NCBI RefSeq assembly: GCF_020982545.1
Contig: NZ_JAJKLK010000033.1
Location: 1-64,000, forward strand
Source: Streptomyces sp. MNU76
GTDB taxonomy: Bacteria; Actinomycetota; Actinomycetes; Streptomycetales; Streptomycetaceae
Length of the DNA stretch: 64,000 bases
Direction of reading: 5' to 3'
The translations under genes and the position numbers were made by a program. Below the pieces are notes generated by a model. The model was not told the DNA's origin, made no database searches, and saw nothing but the letters and a program-made list of their open reading frames with translations. Shown here piece by piece: positions 8,028-15,980 of this stretch; the first letter of the stretch is position 1, and every line of letters begins with the position of its first letter.

Positions 8028-10633
8028 CGTGTGCTCCCGCTCTCGTCGCGCCGTTCCGCGTCCCCCCGTCGGTCCAGGGCACTGTGCGCGGCCGCCATCC
8101 GGGCCACCGGCACGCGGTGCGCGGAGCAGGAGACGTAGTCGAGGCCGAGGTCGTCGCAGAACGCGATCGACTCCGGATCCCCGCCGTGCTCACCGCACAC
8201 GCCCAGCTTGATGCCGGGCCGCACGTCCCGAGCCCGCTCGACGGCCAGGCGGATCAGGGCCCCCACCCCGTGCGGGTCGAGGTGTGCGAACGGGCTGGCG
8301 GTCAGGAGCCCGCGTTCCTGGTACGCGACGAGCACCTGCCGTTCGACGTCGTCCCGGGAGAACCCGTAGGTGAGCTGCGTGAGGTCGTTGGTGCCGAAGG
8401 AGAAGAACTCGGCGTGCCCGGCGAGTTCACCGGCCAGGAGCGCGGCCCGCGGGGTCTCGATCATCGTGCCGAGCCGGTACGGGACCCGCACCCCGGTGCG
8501 GGCGGCGACCGTGTCGGCGGCACCCCGCACATATGTGGCGGCGGCCGCGAGCTCCTCCGGCAGGCTGACGAGCGGGATCATCACCTCCAGCTCCGGCCGG
8601 ACCCCGGTGGCGGCGACATCCGCCCAGGCGGCGAAGAGGGCCTCGGCCTGAGCCGGGTAGAGCCTCTCGTGCAGCAGGGCCAGCCGCACACCGCGCAGCC
8701 CGAGCATCGGGTTCGCCTCGCGCAGCGCGGCGGCCCGCCGCTCCTCGTCCGAGTCGAGGGCCTCCCCGGGGGCGGGCAGGAACTCGTGCAGCGGGGCATC
8801 CAGCAGGCGCACGGTCACCGGGCGGTTCCCGGCCGCGGCCAGCAGCGCGCGGAAGTCCTCGTGCTGGGCACGCTCCAGCGCCGACAGCGCCTCGTCGCGG
8901 GCGGCTGGGTCGGCGGCCAGGAGCACGCGCCGGATCAGCGGCAGCCGCTCGCCGAGGAACTGGTGCTCCGTACGGCACAGCCCCACACCCTCCGCGCCCA
9001 GCGCCAGGGCCGTGTCCACCTCGGCGGCCGTGTCGGCGTTGACCCGCACACCCAGTCGGCGCACGCCGTCCGCCCACTCCAGCAAGGTGGACAGTTCGGG
9101 TGGCGGTCCGGCCACACTGACGCGCAGCGTGCCCGCGTACACGGCGCCGCTACGGCCGTCCAGCGAGATCGGGTCGCCCTCACGCAGCACCCGCTCCCCG
9201 ATGCGGACCGTCCCGGCGGCGAGGTCCACGCGCAGCCCCTCCGCGCCGCACACCGCCGGTGTGCCGGCGCCCCGAGCCACGACGGCGGCATGCGAGGCGA
9301 TACCGCCGCTGCCGGTCAGCACGCCGGCGGAGACCAGCATCCCGGGGACGTCCGCCGGTGTCGTCTCACCGGCCACGAGCACGACCCGCGTGCCGTGCGC
9401 GGCCAGTTCGAGGGCACGTTCACTGGACAGCACGGCAGCTCCGGTCGCCGCCCCGGGGGACGCGGGCAGACCCCTCGTCAGGAGCTCCTCCCCACCGGTC
9501 AGCCGTAGTTGCGGGTGCAGCAGTTCCTGCACCTGCGCGGGAGTGATCCGCCGGACGGCCTCCGCGCGGCCGAGTGCCCCGTCACGGGCCAGGTCCGTGG
9601 CGAGGCACACCGAGGCCCGCAGCGGAGGGCGCAGCTGCGGCGAGGCGGCGAGCAGGGAGATCTCGTCGTCGCGCACCTCGAAGTCGACCGACACCGGCGC
9701 GCGCAGATGCCGCTCCAGGGTGAGCAGGGAGTGCTCGAGGAGCGCGGTGCCACCCGCGAGCCGGTCCAGTGGCTCTGCGGTGTCCGGGGGCGGGGCGCTG
9801 CGACGCACCCCGCGGAAGAACGAGCCCCGCGGGGCGAGACGCCCGGTCTCGGGGTCGCGGCTGGTCGCCGTGCCGTAGCCGGAGCGGTCGGCCGGGCCGA
9901 TGCGCAGGGCCTGGACATGCAGGGCGACGGCCAGGTCGGCGGGGAGCCGCTGGGTGCGGCGGGATCTCCTCGCACGCGGCGAGTCCCACCGGGCGAGGAG
10001 GGCACGGGCGGCCAGCGCGAGCTGCCCCGCCGGCTCGTCGGGGAACGGGCGGGACCCGTGTTCCGCCGCCAGCGACAGCAGTACCTCCACCCGTGCCCGT
10101 GGCGTCGGCGTGTCCAGGAGCGCGTCGTCGAGCACCGCGCCGGGCACGTCCAGGGAGTACTCGGCGATCATGCGCACGGTGTCGGCCCACACCTCGTGCA
10201 GCGCGTCCGCACGCCCGATGACGGCGCACAGGTCGTTGGCACGGGCCGGGGTGACGCCGAGACAGGCCAGGTCGGGCGGCAGTCCGGCGATCTCGGTCGG
10301 CGCGCTCGCCGAAAGGCGCAGCAGCAGCGGCCGGGACGTGTCCTCGATGCGCCGACCCGAAAGCTGTTCGACCAGGTCGACGGCGGCCCGGGCGGTGTCG
10401 GGATCGCACAGCGACCCGGCGGCGCCGGCGGGCACGGTGAGCCCCGGCACGACCGGCAGACCCAGGGCCACCAGGCGGTCCATCGCCGCCCCGTGCGCGC
10501 CCAGTTCGTCGGCATCGAGGCCCCGGGTGCGTCCCTGACCGTAGGGCACCAGGGGTCGGCCGGCCGTCCCGGACGGCGCGACGGACAGCCGGGACTGTGC
10601 GAGCGGCCCCGCCTCGCGGTCGGTGACGCTCAC
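8024..10633 (-). CDS. Pyruvate phosphate dikinase-like protein with degenerate nucleotide-binding half
   Basis: An 869-aa protein, the normal length for PPDK. The central phospho-histidine domain is intact (GSGGIASHAAVVARGAGTPA), as is the C-terminal PEP/pyruvate barrel (RLGTMIETPRAALLAGELA, FFSFGTNDLTQLTYGFSRDD, then CGEHGGDPESIAF and LDYVSCSAHRVPVARMAAA). The N-terminal ATP-grasp half aligns only loosely. The SVRSGA-SMPGMMDT motif is replaced by LLLRLSASAPTEIAGLPPD, and the region after SGYGTATSRDPETG lacks the GEFLINAQGED segment. It may therefore take phosphate from another source or serve another reaction. GTG 10633 overlaps the upstream unknown gene (GTGA). Its place inside an acyl-CoA operon is unusual for a glycolytic-type enzyme. 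Confidence 0.8.
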   Translation of the reverse strand: MSVTDREAGPLAQSRLSVAPSGTAGRPLVPYGQGRTRGLDADELGAHGAAMDRLVALGLPVVPGLTVPAGAAGSLCDPDTARAAVDLVEQLSGRRIEDTSRPLLLRLSASAPTEIAGLPPDLACLGVTPARANDLCAVIGRADALHEVWADTVRMIAEYSLDVPGAVLDDALLDTPTPRARVEVLLSLAAEHGSRPFPDEPAGQLALAARALLARWDSPRARRSRRTQRLPADLAVALHVQALRIGPADRSGYGTATSRDPETGRLAPRGSFFRGVRRSAPPPDTAEPLDRLAGGTALLEHSLLTLERHLRAPVSVDFEVRDDEISLLAASPQLRPPLRASVCLATDLARDGALGRAEAVRRITPAQVQELLHPQLRLTGGEELLTRGLPASPGAATGAAVLSSERALELAAHGTRVVLVAGETTPADVPGMLVSAGVLTGSGGIASHAAVVARGAGTPAVCGAEGLRVDLAAGTVRIGERVLREGDPISLDGRSGAVYAGTLRVSVAGPPPELSTLLEWADGVRRLGVRVNADTAAEVDTALALGAEGVGLCRTEHQFLGERLPLIRRVLLAADPAARDEALSALERAQHEDFRALLAAAGNRPVTVRLLDAPLHEFLPAPGEALDSDEERRAAALREANPMLGLRGVRLALLHERLYPAQAEALFAAWADVAATGVRPELEVMIPLVSLPEELAAAATYVRGAADTVAARTGVRVPYRLGTMIETPRAALLAGELAGHAEFFSFGTNDLTQLTYGFSRDDVERQVLVAYQERGLLTASPFAHLDPHGVGALIRLAVERARDVRPGIKLGVCGEHGGDPESIAFCDDLGLDYVSCSAHRVPVARMAAAHSALDRRGDAERRDESGSTR

Positions 10634-11268
10634 CCCCTGCTCCCTGTGACCAGCTCCTCTTCGAGGGCCTCGTCCTCGGCCCTGCTGATGCCCAGGACGA
10701 GCAGCAGCTCCTGGTGCAGCCGCATCCACACGGTGTGGTAGGAGTCGCACAGCGGCGAGGCCAGCCACTGCGGCGCGCCGTCGTCGAAGCGGTCGAGGGC
10801 CTCCTCCAGGGCCGTCAGGTACCGTCCGCTGCCCGTGAGCACCCGGTCCAGCCTGCGCAGCACGGGCTGAATCGCCTCGTGCACGTCTTCCAGCGACTCG
10901 CGCACCCCGGCGTCGTACACCTCGTCGTGGTGGTCGTTGACCGAGCCGTCGGGGCGGCACTGCCACGCTGTGCACACGTCACGGATCTTGCGGTTGACCG
11001 GCAGGAACGCCTTGTACGCCGCGGTGATCCGGTCCTCCTGCTCGGAGCCCGGGGGGACCCGCAGGATCCGCGCGGCGGCCGTCTTGGCGCGCTCGGTCGG
11101 CAGCACCACCGGTCCCTTCACCATCGCCAGCCCGGCGTCGACCAGCGGGCGGTGCTCGGCGTCCGGTCGGCCACGCCACATACCGCGCAGAACGAGGTCG
11201 AGGACACCTTCGGTGAGGGTCTCGTCGAATGCGTCCGGAAGGTCCACGGCAGCAGATTGCATCGCCAC
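10630..11268 (-). CDS. Unknown protein coupled to the PPDK-like gene
   Basis: A 212-aa soluble, mostly helical acidic protein with no recognised motif (LPDAFDETLTEGVLDLVLRG, ILRVPPGSEQEDRITAAYKA, LDRFDDGAPQWLASPLCDSY). Its 3' end overlaps the PPDK-like start by 4 bp, so the two are probably co-translated and may form a complex, with this protein replacing a function missing from the degenerate half of its neighbour. That is inference. GTG 11268 has GGGGA a suitable distance upstream; ATG 11262 is an alternative start. It appears to head the minus-strand operon that runs to 5304. Confidence 0.7.
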   Translation of the reverse strand: MAMQSAAVDLPDAFDETLTEGVLDLVLRGMWRGRPDAEHRPLVDAGLAMVKGPVVLPTERAKTAAARILRVPPGSEQEDRITAAYKAFLPVNRKIRDVCTAWQCRPDGSVNDHHDEVYDAGVRESLEDVHEAIQPVLRRLDRVLTGSGRYLTALEEALDRFDDGAPQWLASPLCDSYHTVWMRLHQELLLVLGISRAEDEALEEELVTGSRG

Positions 11269-11356
11269 ACCATTTCCCCGGTTCTGTGGTGACCGGTTCC
11301 TCGGTTCTGTGTTGCCCGGAGGTTACGCCCCGGCGGGCACGTTAGTGAAGAGGAAC

Positions 11357-12193
11357 TCAAGAAACACTTTCCGTCTGCCTGGCCCCCGCCCGGCCGTCAT
11401 CCGCCTTCGGACGGCTGCCCGCGGCGAGGAACGACGCCATGCGGTCCTGCGCCTGACGGCCGTCGGCCAGGGCGGCGATCAGCCGCGCCTCCTCGGCCAG
11501 ACGCAGGCGCAGCTCCTCCCCGTCGCCGACGCGCAGCAGACCCTTCGAGGCCCGCAGCGCGTCCCCGGCGCCGGCGGCCAGATCGGCCGCGATCCGACGC
11601 GTCGCGTCGTCCAGCTCCCCGTCGTCCACGGACCGGGAGACCAGGCCCCAGCGTTCGGCTTCGTCGCCGGTCAGGACGCGATTGGTGAGGATCAGGTCCG
11701 CCGCCCTGCGGGGGCCCAGCAGGCGTGGCAGGAACCATGAGGCCCCGCAGTCCGGTGTGAGGCCGATCGCCGTGTACGCCAGCCGGAACCGTGCCGACCG
11801 GGCCGCCACGACGAGGTCACCCACCAGGGCGAGGCCGACCCCCCCGCCCGCGGCCGCGCCGCGCACCGCCGTCACCAGCGGCACCGGCAGTTCGTACAGG
11901 GCCTGTACCGCGGCGTGCGCGGCACTCGCCACGGCGTGCACGTAGCTGCCGGTCCGCGCACCGCGGCCGGCGAAGGCACGCAGGTCACCGCCCACGCAGA
12001 AGCTGCCGCCCGTCGATCGCAGCAGGACCGCGCCGCCCGGGTCCGCGGCCACCTCGGCGGCCGTGTCCCGCAGCGCCTCGGCCGTCCCCAGATCCAGGGC
12101 GTTTCCCCGGCCGGGATCGTCCAGCCTCATCTCCACGACTCCGTCGGGGTGCCGGACGATCCTGACCGGCTCGGTACCTGCAAGGACGCTCAT
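11357..12193 (-). CDS. Enoyl-CoA hydratase/isomerase (crotonase family)
   Basis: A 278-aa crotonase-fold protein. The CoA-binding and oxyanion segments are present: GGSFCVGGDLRAFA for the first loop and VRGAAAGGGVGLALVGDLVV for the second, with SARFRLAYTAIGLTPDCGAS downstream. ATG 12193 was chosen because AGGAGAAG stands just upstream; the frame is open far beyond this but without homology. It would hydrate the enoyl-CoA made by one of the dehydrogenases. It is 88 bp upstream of the next operon gene, so it may share the operon or have its own promoter. Confidence 0.9.
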   Translation of the reverse strand: MSVLAGTEPVRIVRHPDGVVEMRLDDPGRGNALDLGTAEALRDTAAEVAADPGGAVLLRSTGGSFCVGGDLRAFAGRGARTGSYVHAVASAAHAAVQALYELPVPLVTAVRGAAAGGGVGLALVGDLVVAARSARFRLAYTAIGLTPDCGASWFLPRLLGPRRAADLILTNRVLTGDEAERWGLVSRSVDDGELDDATRRIAADLAAGAGDALRASKGLLRVGDGEELRLRLAEEARLIAALADGRQAQDRMASFLAAGSRPKADDGRAGARQTESVS

Positions 12194-12313
12194 CACGCTT
12201 CTCCTGCCGTCTTCCCGTCGCCGGGTGCTTCCCGGCAAGATACTGAAGACGCTATACAGTTTCCATGATGCGGGCGGGTACCGAAGCCCGTACGCCCGGC
12301 GGCGGGAGGCCAC
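12194..12313. promoter_or_regulatory. Divergent promoter region of hydratase and dehydrogenase genes
   Basis: This 120-bp region separates two divergent acyl-CoA genes. It contains an AT-rich patch (GATACTGAAGACGC followed by TATACAGTTT, about 12239-12262), the only such sequence locally, with TATACA a candidate -10 hexamer. It is a likely binding site for one of the nearby TetR proteins, but no perfect palindrome is present. Confidence 0.35.
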
Positions 12314-13531
12314 GTGCCCATCCAGTTCGATATCGATCCGGCTGTCGCGCAACTTGCCGCGTCCACCGCCGAGTTCGTTCGCGAGATCGTCATCCCCGCC
12401 GAGCGCGAATGCGGCGGGTCCGTGCACGACGCCCCCGAGGCACTGCGGGAAACCCTGCAGAAAGCCGCCCGGGAGGCGGGGGTGTTCGCTCCGCACGTAC
12501 CGAGGCGCTGGGGCGGACACGGGCTCGACCTGCGCGGCCAGGCGGTGGTGTTCGAAGCGGCGGGCTACTCGCTGCTCGGACCGCTGGCGCTGAACTGCGC
12601 GGCCCCGGACGAGGGCAACATGCACCTGCTGGAGAAGGTGGCCACCGACGAGCAGAAGCAGAGGTATCTGGCTCCGCTCGCCGCGGGCGAGGCCCGCTCC
12701 TGCTTCGCCATGACCGAACCCGCTCCGGGAGCCGGCGCCGATCCCCGCGCCCTGCGGACCACCGCGACCAGGGTCCCCGGCGGCTGGCGCATCGACGGGC
12801 GCAAATGGTTCATCACCGGCGCCCAGGGTGCCGACTTCGCCATCGTCATGGCCCGGACCTCCGGCAGCCCCGGCGACCCGGGCGGCGCCACCATGTTCCT
12901 GGTCGACGCGGACACCCCCGGCATGCGTCTCGTCCGGTCCATCGAGACCCTGGACGAGTCGCTCTTCGCCGGGCACAGCGAGATCGTCTTCGAGGCCTGT
13001 GTGGTGGGGGAGGACCAGGTGCTCGGCGCGGTGGATCACGGCTTCGAAGGTGCCCAGGTCCGGCTCGGCCCCGCCCGGACGACCCACTGCATGCGCTGGC
13101 TGGGAGCCGCCCGCCGCGCCCAGGACGTCGCACTGGAGCGGGCCGGCAGCCGGATGGCGTTCGGCTCCGCGCTGGGAGACCTCGGCATGGTCCAGCAGAT
13201 GCTGGCCGACTCCGAGATCGACATCGAGGCGAGCCGCGCCCTGATCCTGCGCACCGCCTGGGAGCTGGACACCGGCTCCACCGCCGCCTCTCAGCTCACC
13301 TCGGTGTCCAAGACCTTCGTCGCGGAGGCGGTGAACCGGGTCGTGGACCGGGCGGTGCAGATCTGCGGAGCGCTCGGCATCTCGGCCGCCGACGCCCCGC
13401 TGGCCCGCCTCTTCAGGGAGGTCCGGCCGTTCCGCATCTACGACGGCCCCTCGGAGACCCACCGCTTCGCCATCGCGCGCCGCGCGGTACGGCCCTACCG
13501 ACAGCCACGCCCGACCACCGCCGACGGCTGA
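12314..13531 (+). CDS. Acyl-CoA dehydrogenase (ACAD10/11-like)
   Basis: A 405-aa full-length FAD-dependent acyl-CoA dehydrogenase. The FAD/substrate segment CFAMTEPAPGAGADPRALRT, the IDGRKWFITGAQGADFAIVM strand, the RMAFGSALGDLGMVQQMLAD helix and the C-terminal RPFRIYDGPSETHRFAIARR are all intact and resemble the ACAD10/11 group, which acts on longer or branched acyl-CoAs. GTG 12314 follows GGGAGG at 12304-12309. It is transcribed away from the hydratase operon and followed by two hairpins. With the enzymes on the other strand it provides a beta-oxidation-like set. Confidence 0.92.
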   Translation: MPIQFDIDPAVAQLAASTAEFVREIVIPAERECGGSVHDAPEALRETLQKAAREAGVFAPHVPRRWGGHGLDLRGQAVVFEAAGYSLLGPLALNCAAPDEGNMHLLEKVATDEQKQRYLAPLAAGEARSCFAMTEPAPGAGADPRALRTTATRVPGGWRIDGRKWFITGAQGADFAIVMARTSGSPGDPGGATMFLVDADTPGMRLVRSIETLDESLFAGHSEIVFEACVVGEDQVLGAVDHGFEGAQVRLGPARTTHCMRWLGAARRAQDVALERAGSRMAFGSALGDLGMVQQMLADSEIDIEASRALILRTAWELDTGSTAASQLTSVSKTFVAEAVNRVVDRAVQICGALGISAADAPLARLFREVRPFRIYDGPSETHRFAIARRAVRPYRQPRPTTADG

Positions 13532-13623
13532 CCGTGCAGCGGGGCGCCTGACGAGAGCCCTGCCCGGCCGACCGAGGCGATGTTTCCCCGTTTCCCCACC
13601 CGAAGCCCGGCTCGTCCGCCGCA

Positions 13624-13655
13624 GCACTCCAGGCGATCCGGTGCGCCTGGAGTGC
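13624..13655 (+). terminator. Hairpin terminator downstream of acyl-CoA dehydrogenase
   Basis: A perfect 12-bp stem, GCACTCCAGGCG and its complement, with an 8-nt loop (13636-13643). It is the first of two hairpins between convergent genes. Confidence 0.6.
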
Positions 13656-13673
13656 CGACGTGGTCGCGTGACC

Positions 13674-13706
13674 GTGGCGGGCTCGGCCTTCCGCCGAGCC
13701 CGCCAC
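13674..13706. terminator. Strong bidirectional hairpin terminator
   Basis: A perfect 14-bp GC-rich stem (GTGGCGGGCTCGGC at 13674-13687 and its complement at 13693-13706) with a 5-nt loop. It lies 40 bp beyond the GH62 stop and downstream of the dehydrogenase, so it can end transcription from both sides. Confidence 0.75.
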
Positions 13707-13746
13707 GCCGGCTCCCTCCTCCCGGAGCCGGACTCGTGTCACGCCG

Positions 13747-15213
13747 TCAGCGCTGCAGTGTCAGCAGACCCGGACGGTAGGGCAGGAGGCCGTAGTCGCC
13801 GCCGGAGTTGGGGTTGCGCCCCTGGTAGAGCAACTGCAGATTGCAGGGATCGACGGTCATGGTCTGATCGGCACTGGTGCGGATCAGTTCGCCATGGCTG
13901 ATGTCGTTGGTCCAGGTGGCGCCACTGTTGGCCTTGCCGGCGAAGGGATTGCTCTCGGTCGCGGCCTGGGGCGTCCATGAACCGTTCAGACTGGTGGCCG
14001 TGAACGAGCGGAAGTACCGGCCCTGCGAGCCGATCGCCTCGACGATCATCAGGTAGCGGTTCTGGCCCTGGAGCTTGTACACCTGCGGGGCCTCGAACAG
14101 GTTGTTCGTCGTGTCGCTCATGATCGTCGTGTACGAGGATCCGAAGCTGCCCGGGAAGTTCCCGATCGGCATACTGGCCCGGTAGATCTTGCCGTTGTCG
14201 CCGGCGAAGAACAGGTACATGTTCGTCCCGTCGGCGATGAGCGTCTGGTCGATGGGGCCGGTTCCGGAGCCGGAGATGCTTCCGGTGAAGAGCGGCTGCT
14301 CGGCGGACCAGCCGTTGGGGTTGGTCGGGTCGCTCGACGTCCGGTAGGAGAAGGCGGTCCTGCCCCACTGGTAGGCGAGCACCCAGACGTTCTTCGGCGC
14401 GAAGTAGAAGAGCGTGGGTGCGACGGTGGAGGACGACATCGCGTTCTGGCCGGCCGAGCCCATCTCCGACCAGTTGGTGAACGGGCTGAAGTTCATCGAA
14501 CCCCACCTCGTGCCCGTGTCGTGCGTGGTCGCGTAGACGAGTTGCCTGCCGTTGTGGGGGACGACGGTGAAGTCCTTGAGCGAGACCCAGCCGGACCTGG
14601 GCTGTGCCAGCGCGCCCGTCGACGACCAGCGGTACGACGACGGAAGGTCGCACTGGCCGGGGGTGCCGGAACCGACCTTGACGAGCTGCCACTGCTGGTT
14701 GGTGCCGCCCCAGTCGTCGTACTGGACGACGTTGGCGTTGTCCGCGGTGGAGGAGCCCTGCACTTCGAGGGCCTTGTTGCTGTGGCGCGAGATGAGCCGG
14801 ACGTAGCCGTCCGAGCTGTCCGCCAGCCGCCACTGCTGGTTGGCGGCGTTCAGGTCGGTCCACTGGACGATCGAACCGCCGTTGGAGGTGGACCAGTTGT
14901 AGAGGTCCAGCACCTTGCCCGAGTGGCGGGACTTGATGCGGTAGTAGCCACCCCCGGCATCGACGAACTGCCACTGCTGCTGGGCCTGATCGTTTCTGGT
15001 CCACTGGGTGATGCGGGCGCCGTCACCGGTCGCCATGTTGTATACGTCCAGGGCCTTGCCGCTGTTGCGGTTGACCAGCACATACGAGGCGTTGGGGTCG
15101 ACGGTCGCCGCGCTCGCGGGCTGGGCGCCGAGGAAGGTGACCACCAGCACCAGAGGCGCGAGAGCAGCGAGTAAGCGTCTCAGGGGGACCGGGGAGGGGC
15201 GGCGAAACCGCAT
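13747..15213 (-). CDS. Secreted GH62 alpha-L-arabinofuranosidase with N-terminal CBM13
   Basis: A 488-aa exported enzyme that removes arabinose side chains from arabinoxylan. Residues 1-35 are a signal peptide (LLAALAPLVLVVTFLGAQPA, cut near ASA). Residues about 38-180 are a ricin-type CBM13 with three repeats (SGKALDV, SGKVLDL, SNKALEV, each followed by a QQW). Residues about 187-488 are the GH62 domain starting CDLPSSYRWSSTGAL. The catalytic set expected of GH62 is visible: Asp in WVSLKDFTVV, Asp in GPIDQTLIADGTNM and Glu in NNLFEAPQVYKL. ATG 15213 has AAAGGAGG upstream. Divergent from the xylanase/esterase pair, with shared regulatory DNA. The CBM13 is very similar to that of the esterase at 17440. 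Confidence 0.95.
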   Translation of the reverse strand: MRFRRPSPVPLRRLLAALAPLVLVVTFLGAQPASAATVDPNASYVLVNRNSGKALDVYNMATGDGARITQWTRNDQAQQQWQFVDAGGGYYRIKSRHSGKVLDLYNWSTSNGGSIVQWTDLNAANQQWRLADSSDGYVRLISRHSNKALEVQGSSTADNANVVQYDDWGGTNQQWQLVKVGSGTPGQCDLPSSYRWSSTGALAQPRSGWVSLKDFTVVPHNGRQLVYATTHDTGTRWGSMNFSPFTNWSEMGSAGQNAMSSSTVAPTLFYFAPKNVWVLAYQWGRTAFSYRTSSDPTNPNGWSAEQPLFTGSISGSGTGPIDQTLIADGTNMYLFFAGDNGKIYRASMPIGNFPGSFGSSYTTIMSDTTNNLFEAPQVYKLQGQNRYLMIVEAIGSQGRYFRSFTATSLNGSWTPQAATESNPFAGKANSGATWTNDISHGELIRTSADQTMTVDPCNLQLLYQGRNPNSGGDYGLLPYRPGLLTLQR

Positions 15214-15284
15214 CAGGGGCCTCCTTTAGGGGCGGGTGAGGTGACGCCGATGAACCGCGGAGCGGCCGTATCGAAGGCAGGAGG

Positions 15285-15303
15285 GCTTCGAAACATTCGA
15301 AGC
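15285..15303. promoter_or_regulatory. Perfect palindrome upstream of GH62 gene
   Basis: GCTTCGAA-N3-TTCGAAGC, 72 bp upstream of the GH62 start codon. An 8-bp arm palindrome with a 3-nt centre is typical of a dimeric repressor site; control by a LacI- or ROK-type xylan/cellulose regulator is inferred. Confidence 0.55.
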
Positions 15304-15980
15304 TATTCCCGAACCTTGTCGGCACAAGCTAGGAATGCAAAGCCCTCCGGTCAACCCCTGTCGCCGATCTGACCACAAACCGATCCTCTGTTTCGGGCGG
15401 CGCGGGGCGACGCTCCGAAAGGGATCGCCCCGGATGTCCGCGGCGCCGCTCGCCCTGGCAGAGGCCGCACTGAGCGGCGGAAGGGCCGGCCGGCCACGGT
15501 GGCGCACCCGAAAGTTGCGGACAATGGGCGGAAACTTTCTCGTTACCGAGTATTGACGATCCACCGTCAATCCCTCAATCATCCCTCTCTGGGCGACCGG
15601 ATGCAGTTCGAGATGTCGAACCGTCTCGACCCCGGGCTCACCCGTGGCCGCACGCAAGATCCACACCCCCCACAGATCAGCGCATCGCGCCACCCGCACC
15701 ACCCCGGTCCGTCCCGGCGAGGCTCGCACCAGGGCATCCGGGCCTGCATACGCGACACCCCACCGCCGAACCGCGATGAAGTGCCCGCGCCGCAGCGCTG
15801 CCCCGCCGTGCCCCACCCGACGGCGGACCGGGCGCCGTCCCGGCACCGCGGCTGCCGGTGAGGTCCGTGCTGCGCGGGTTCCGGCCCGCCCCACGGGTTC
15901 GCCGCGCAGGCCCGACCGCCGCTTCCCCGAGCTCCCGCCCTATCCGCGCATATCCGTGACAGCCGCTTTGGAGGAGAGCC
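15304..15980. other. Intergenic region between GH62 and xylanase genes
   Basis: About 680 bp without a convincing gene. Besides the palindromes listed separately, it has ATTGACG-N6-CGTCAAT at 15552-15571. The stretch 15600-15900 can be read on the minus strand as an open frame (for example RVARCADLWGVWILRAATGE) that resembles no family I recognise, and it may be remnant coding DNA. The xylanase promoter should lie in the last few hundred bases. Confidence 0.5.
15509..15539 (+). promoter_or_regulatory. GAAA/TTTC boxes upstream of xylanase
   Basis: CGAAAGTT (15509-15516) and the small palindrome GAAACTTTC (15531-15539) form an inverted pair (GAAAGTT-N16-AACTTTC). Motifs of the form CGAAA-TTTCG recur upstream of Streptomyces xylanase genes and have been linked to induction or glucose repression; I recall this without being able to check it here. 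The boxes are about 440 bp from the xylanase start and 300 bp from the GH62 start. Confidence 0.45.

Noticed and set aside
10630..11268. MarR- or TetR-type regulator assignment for the 212-aa protein
   Set aside because: No helix-turn-helix pattern could be seen, and the gene is coupled to an enzyme gene.
15579..15894. Possible gene on the minus strand between GH62 and xylanase
   Set aside because: The frame shows no recognisable family, no good ribosome site and overlaps the promoter region; recorded as unexplained intergenic DNA.
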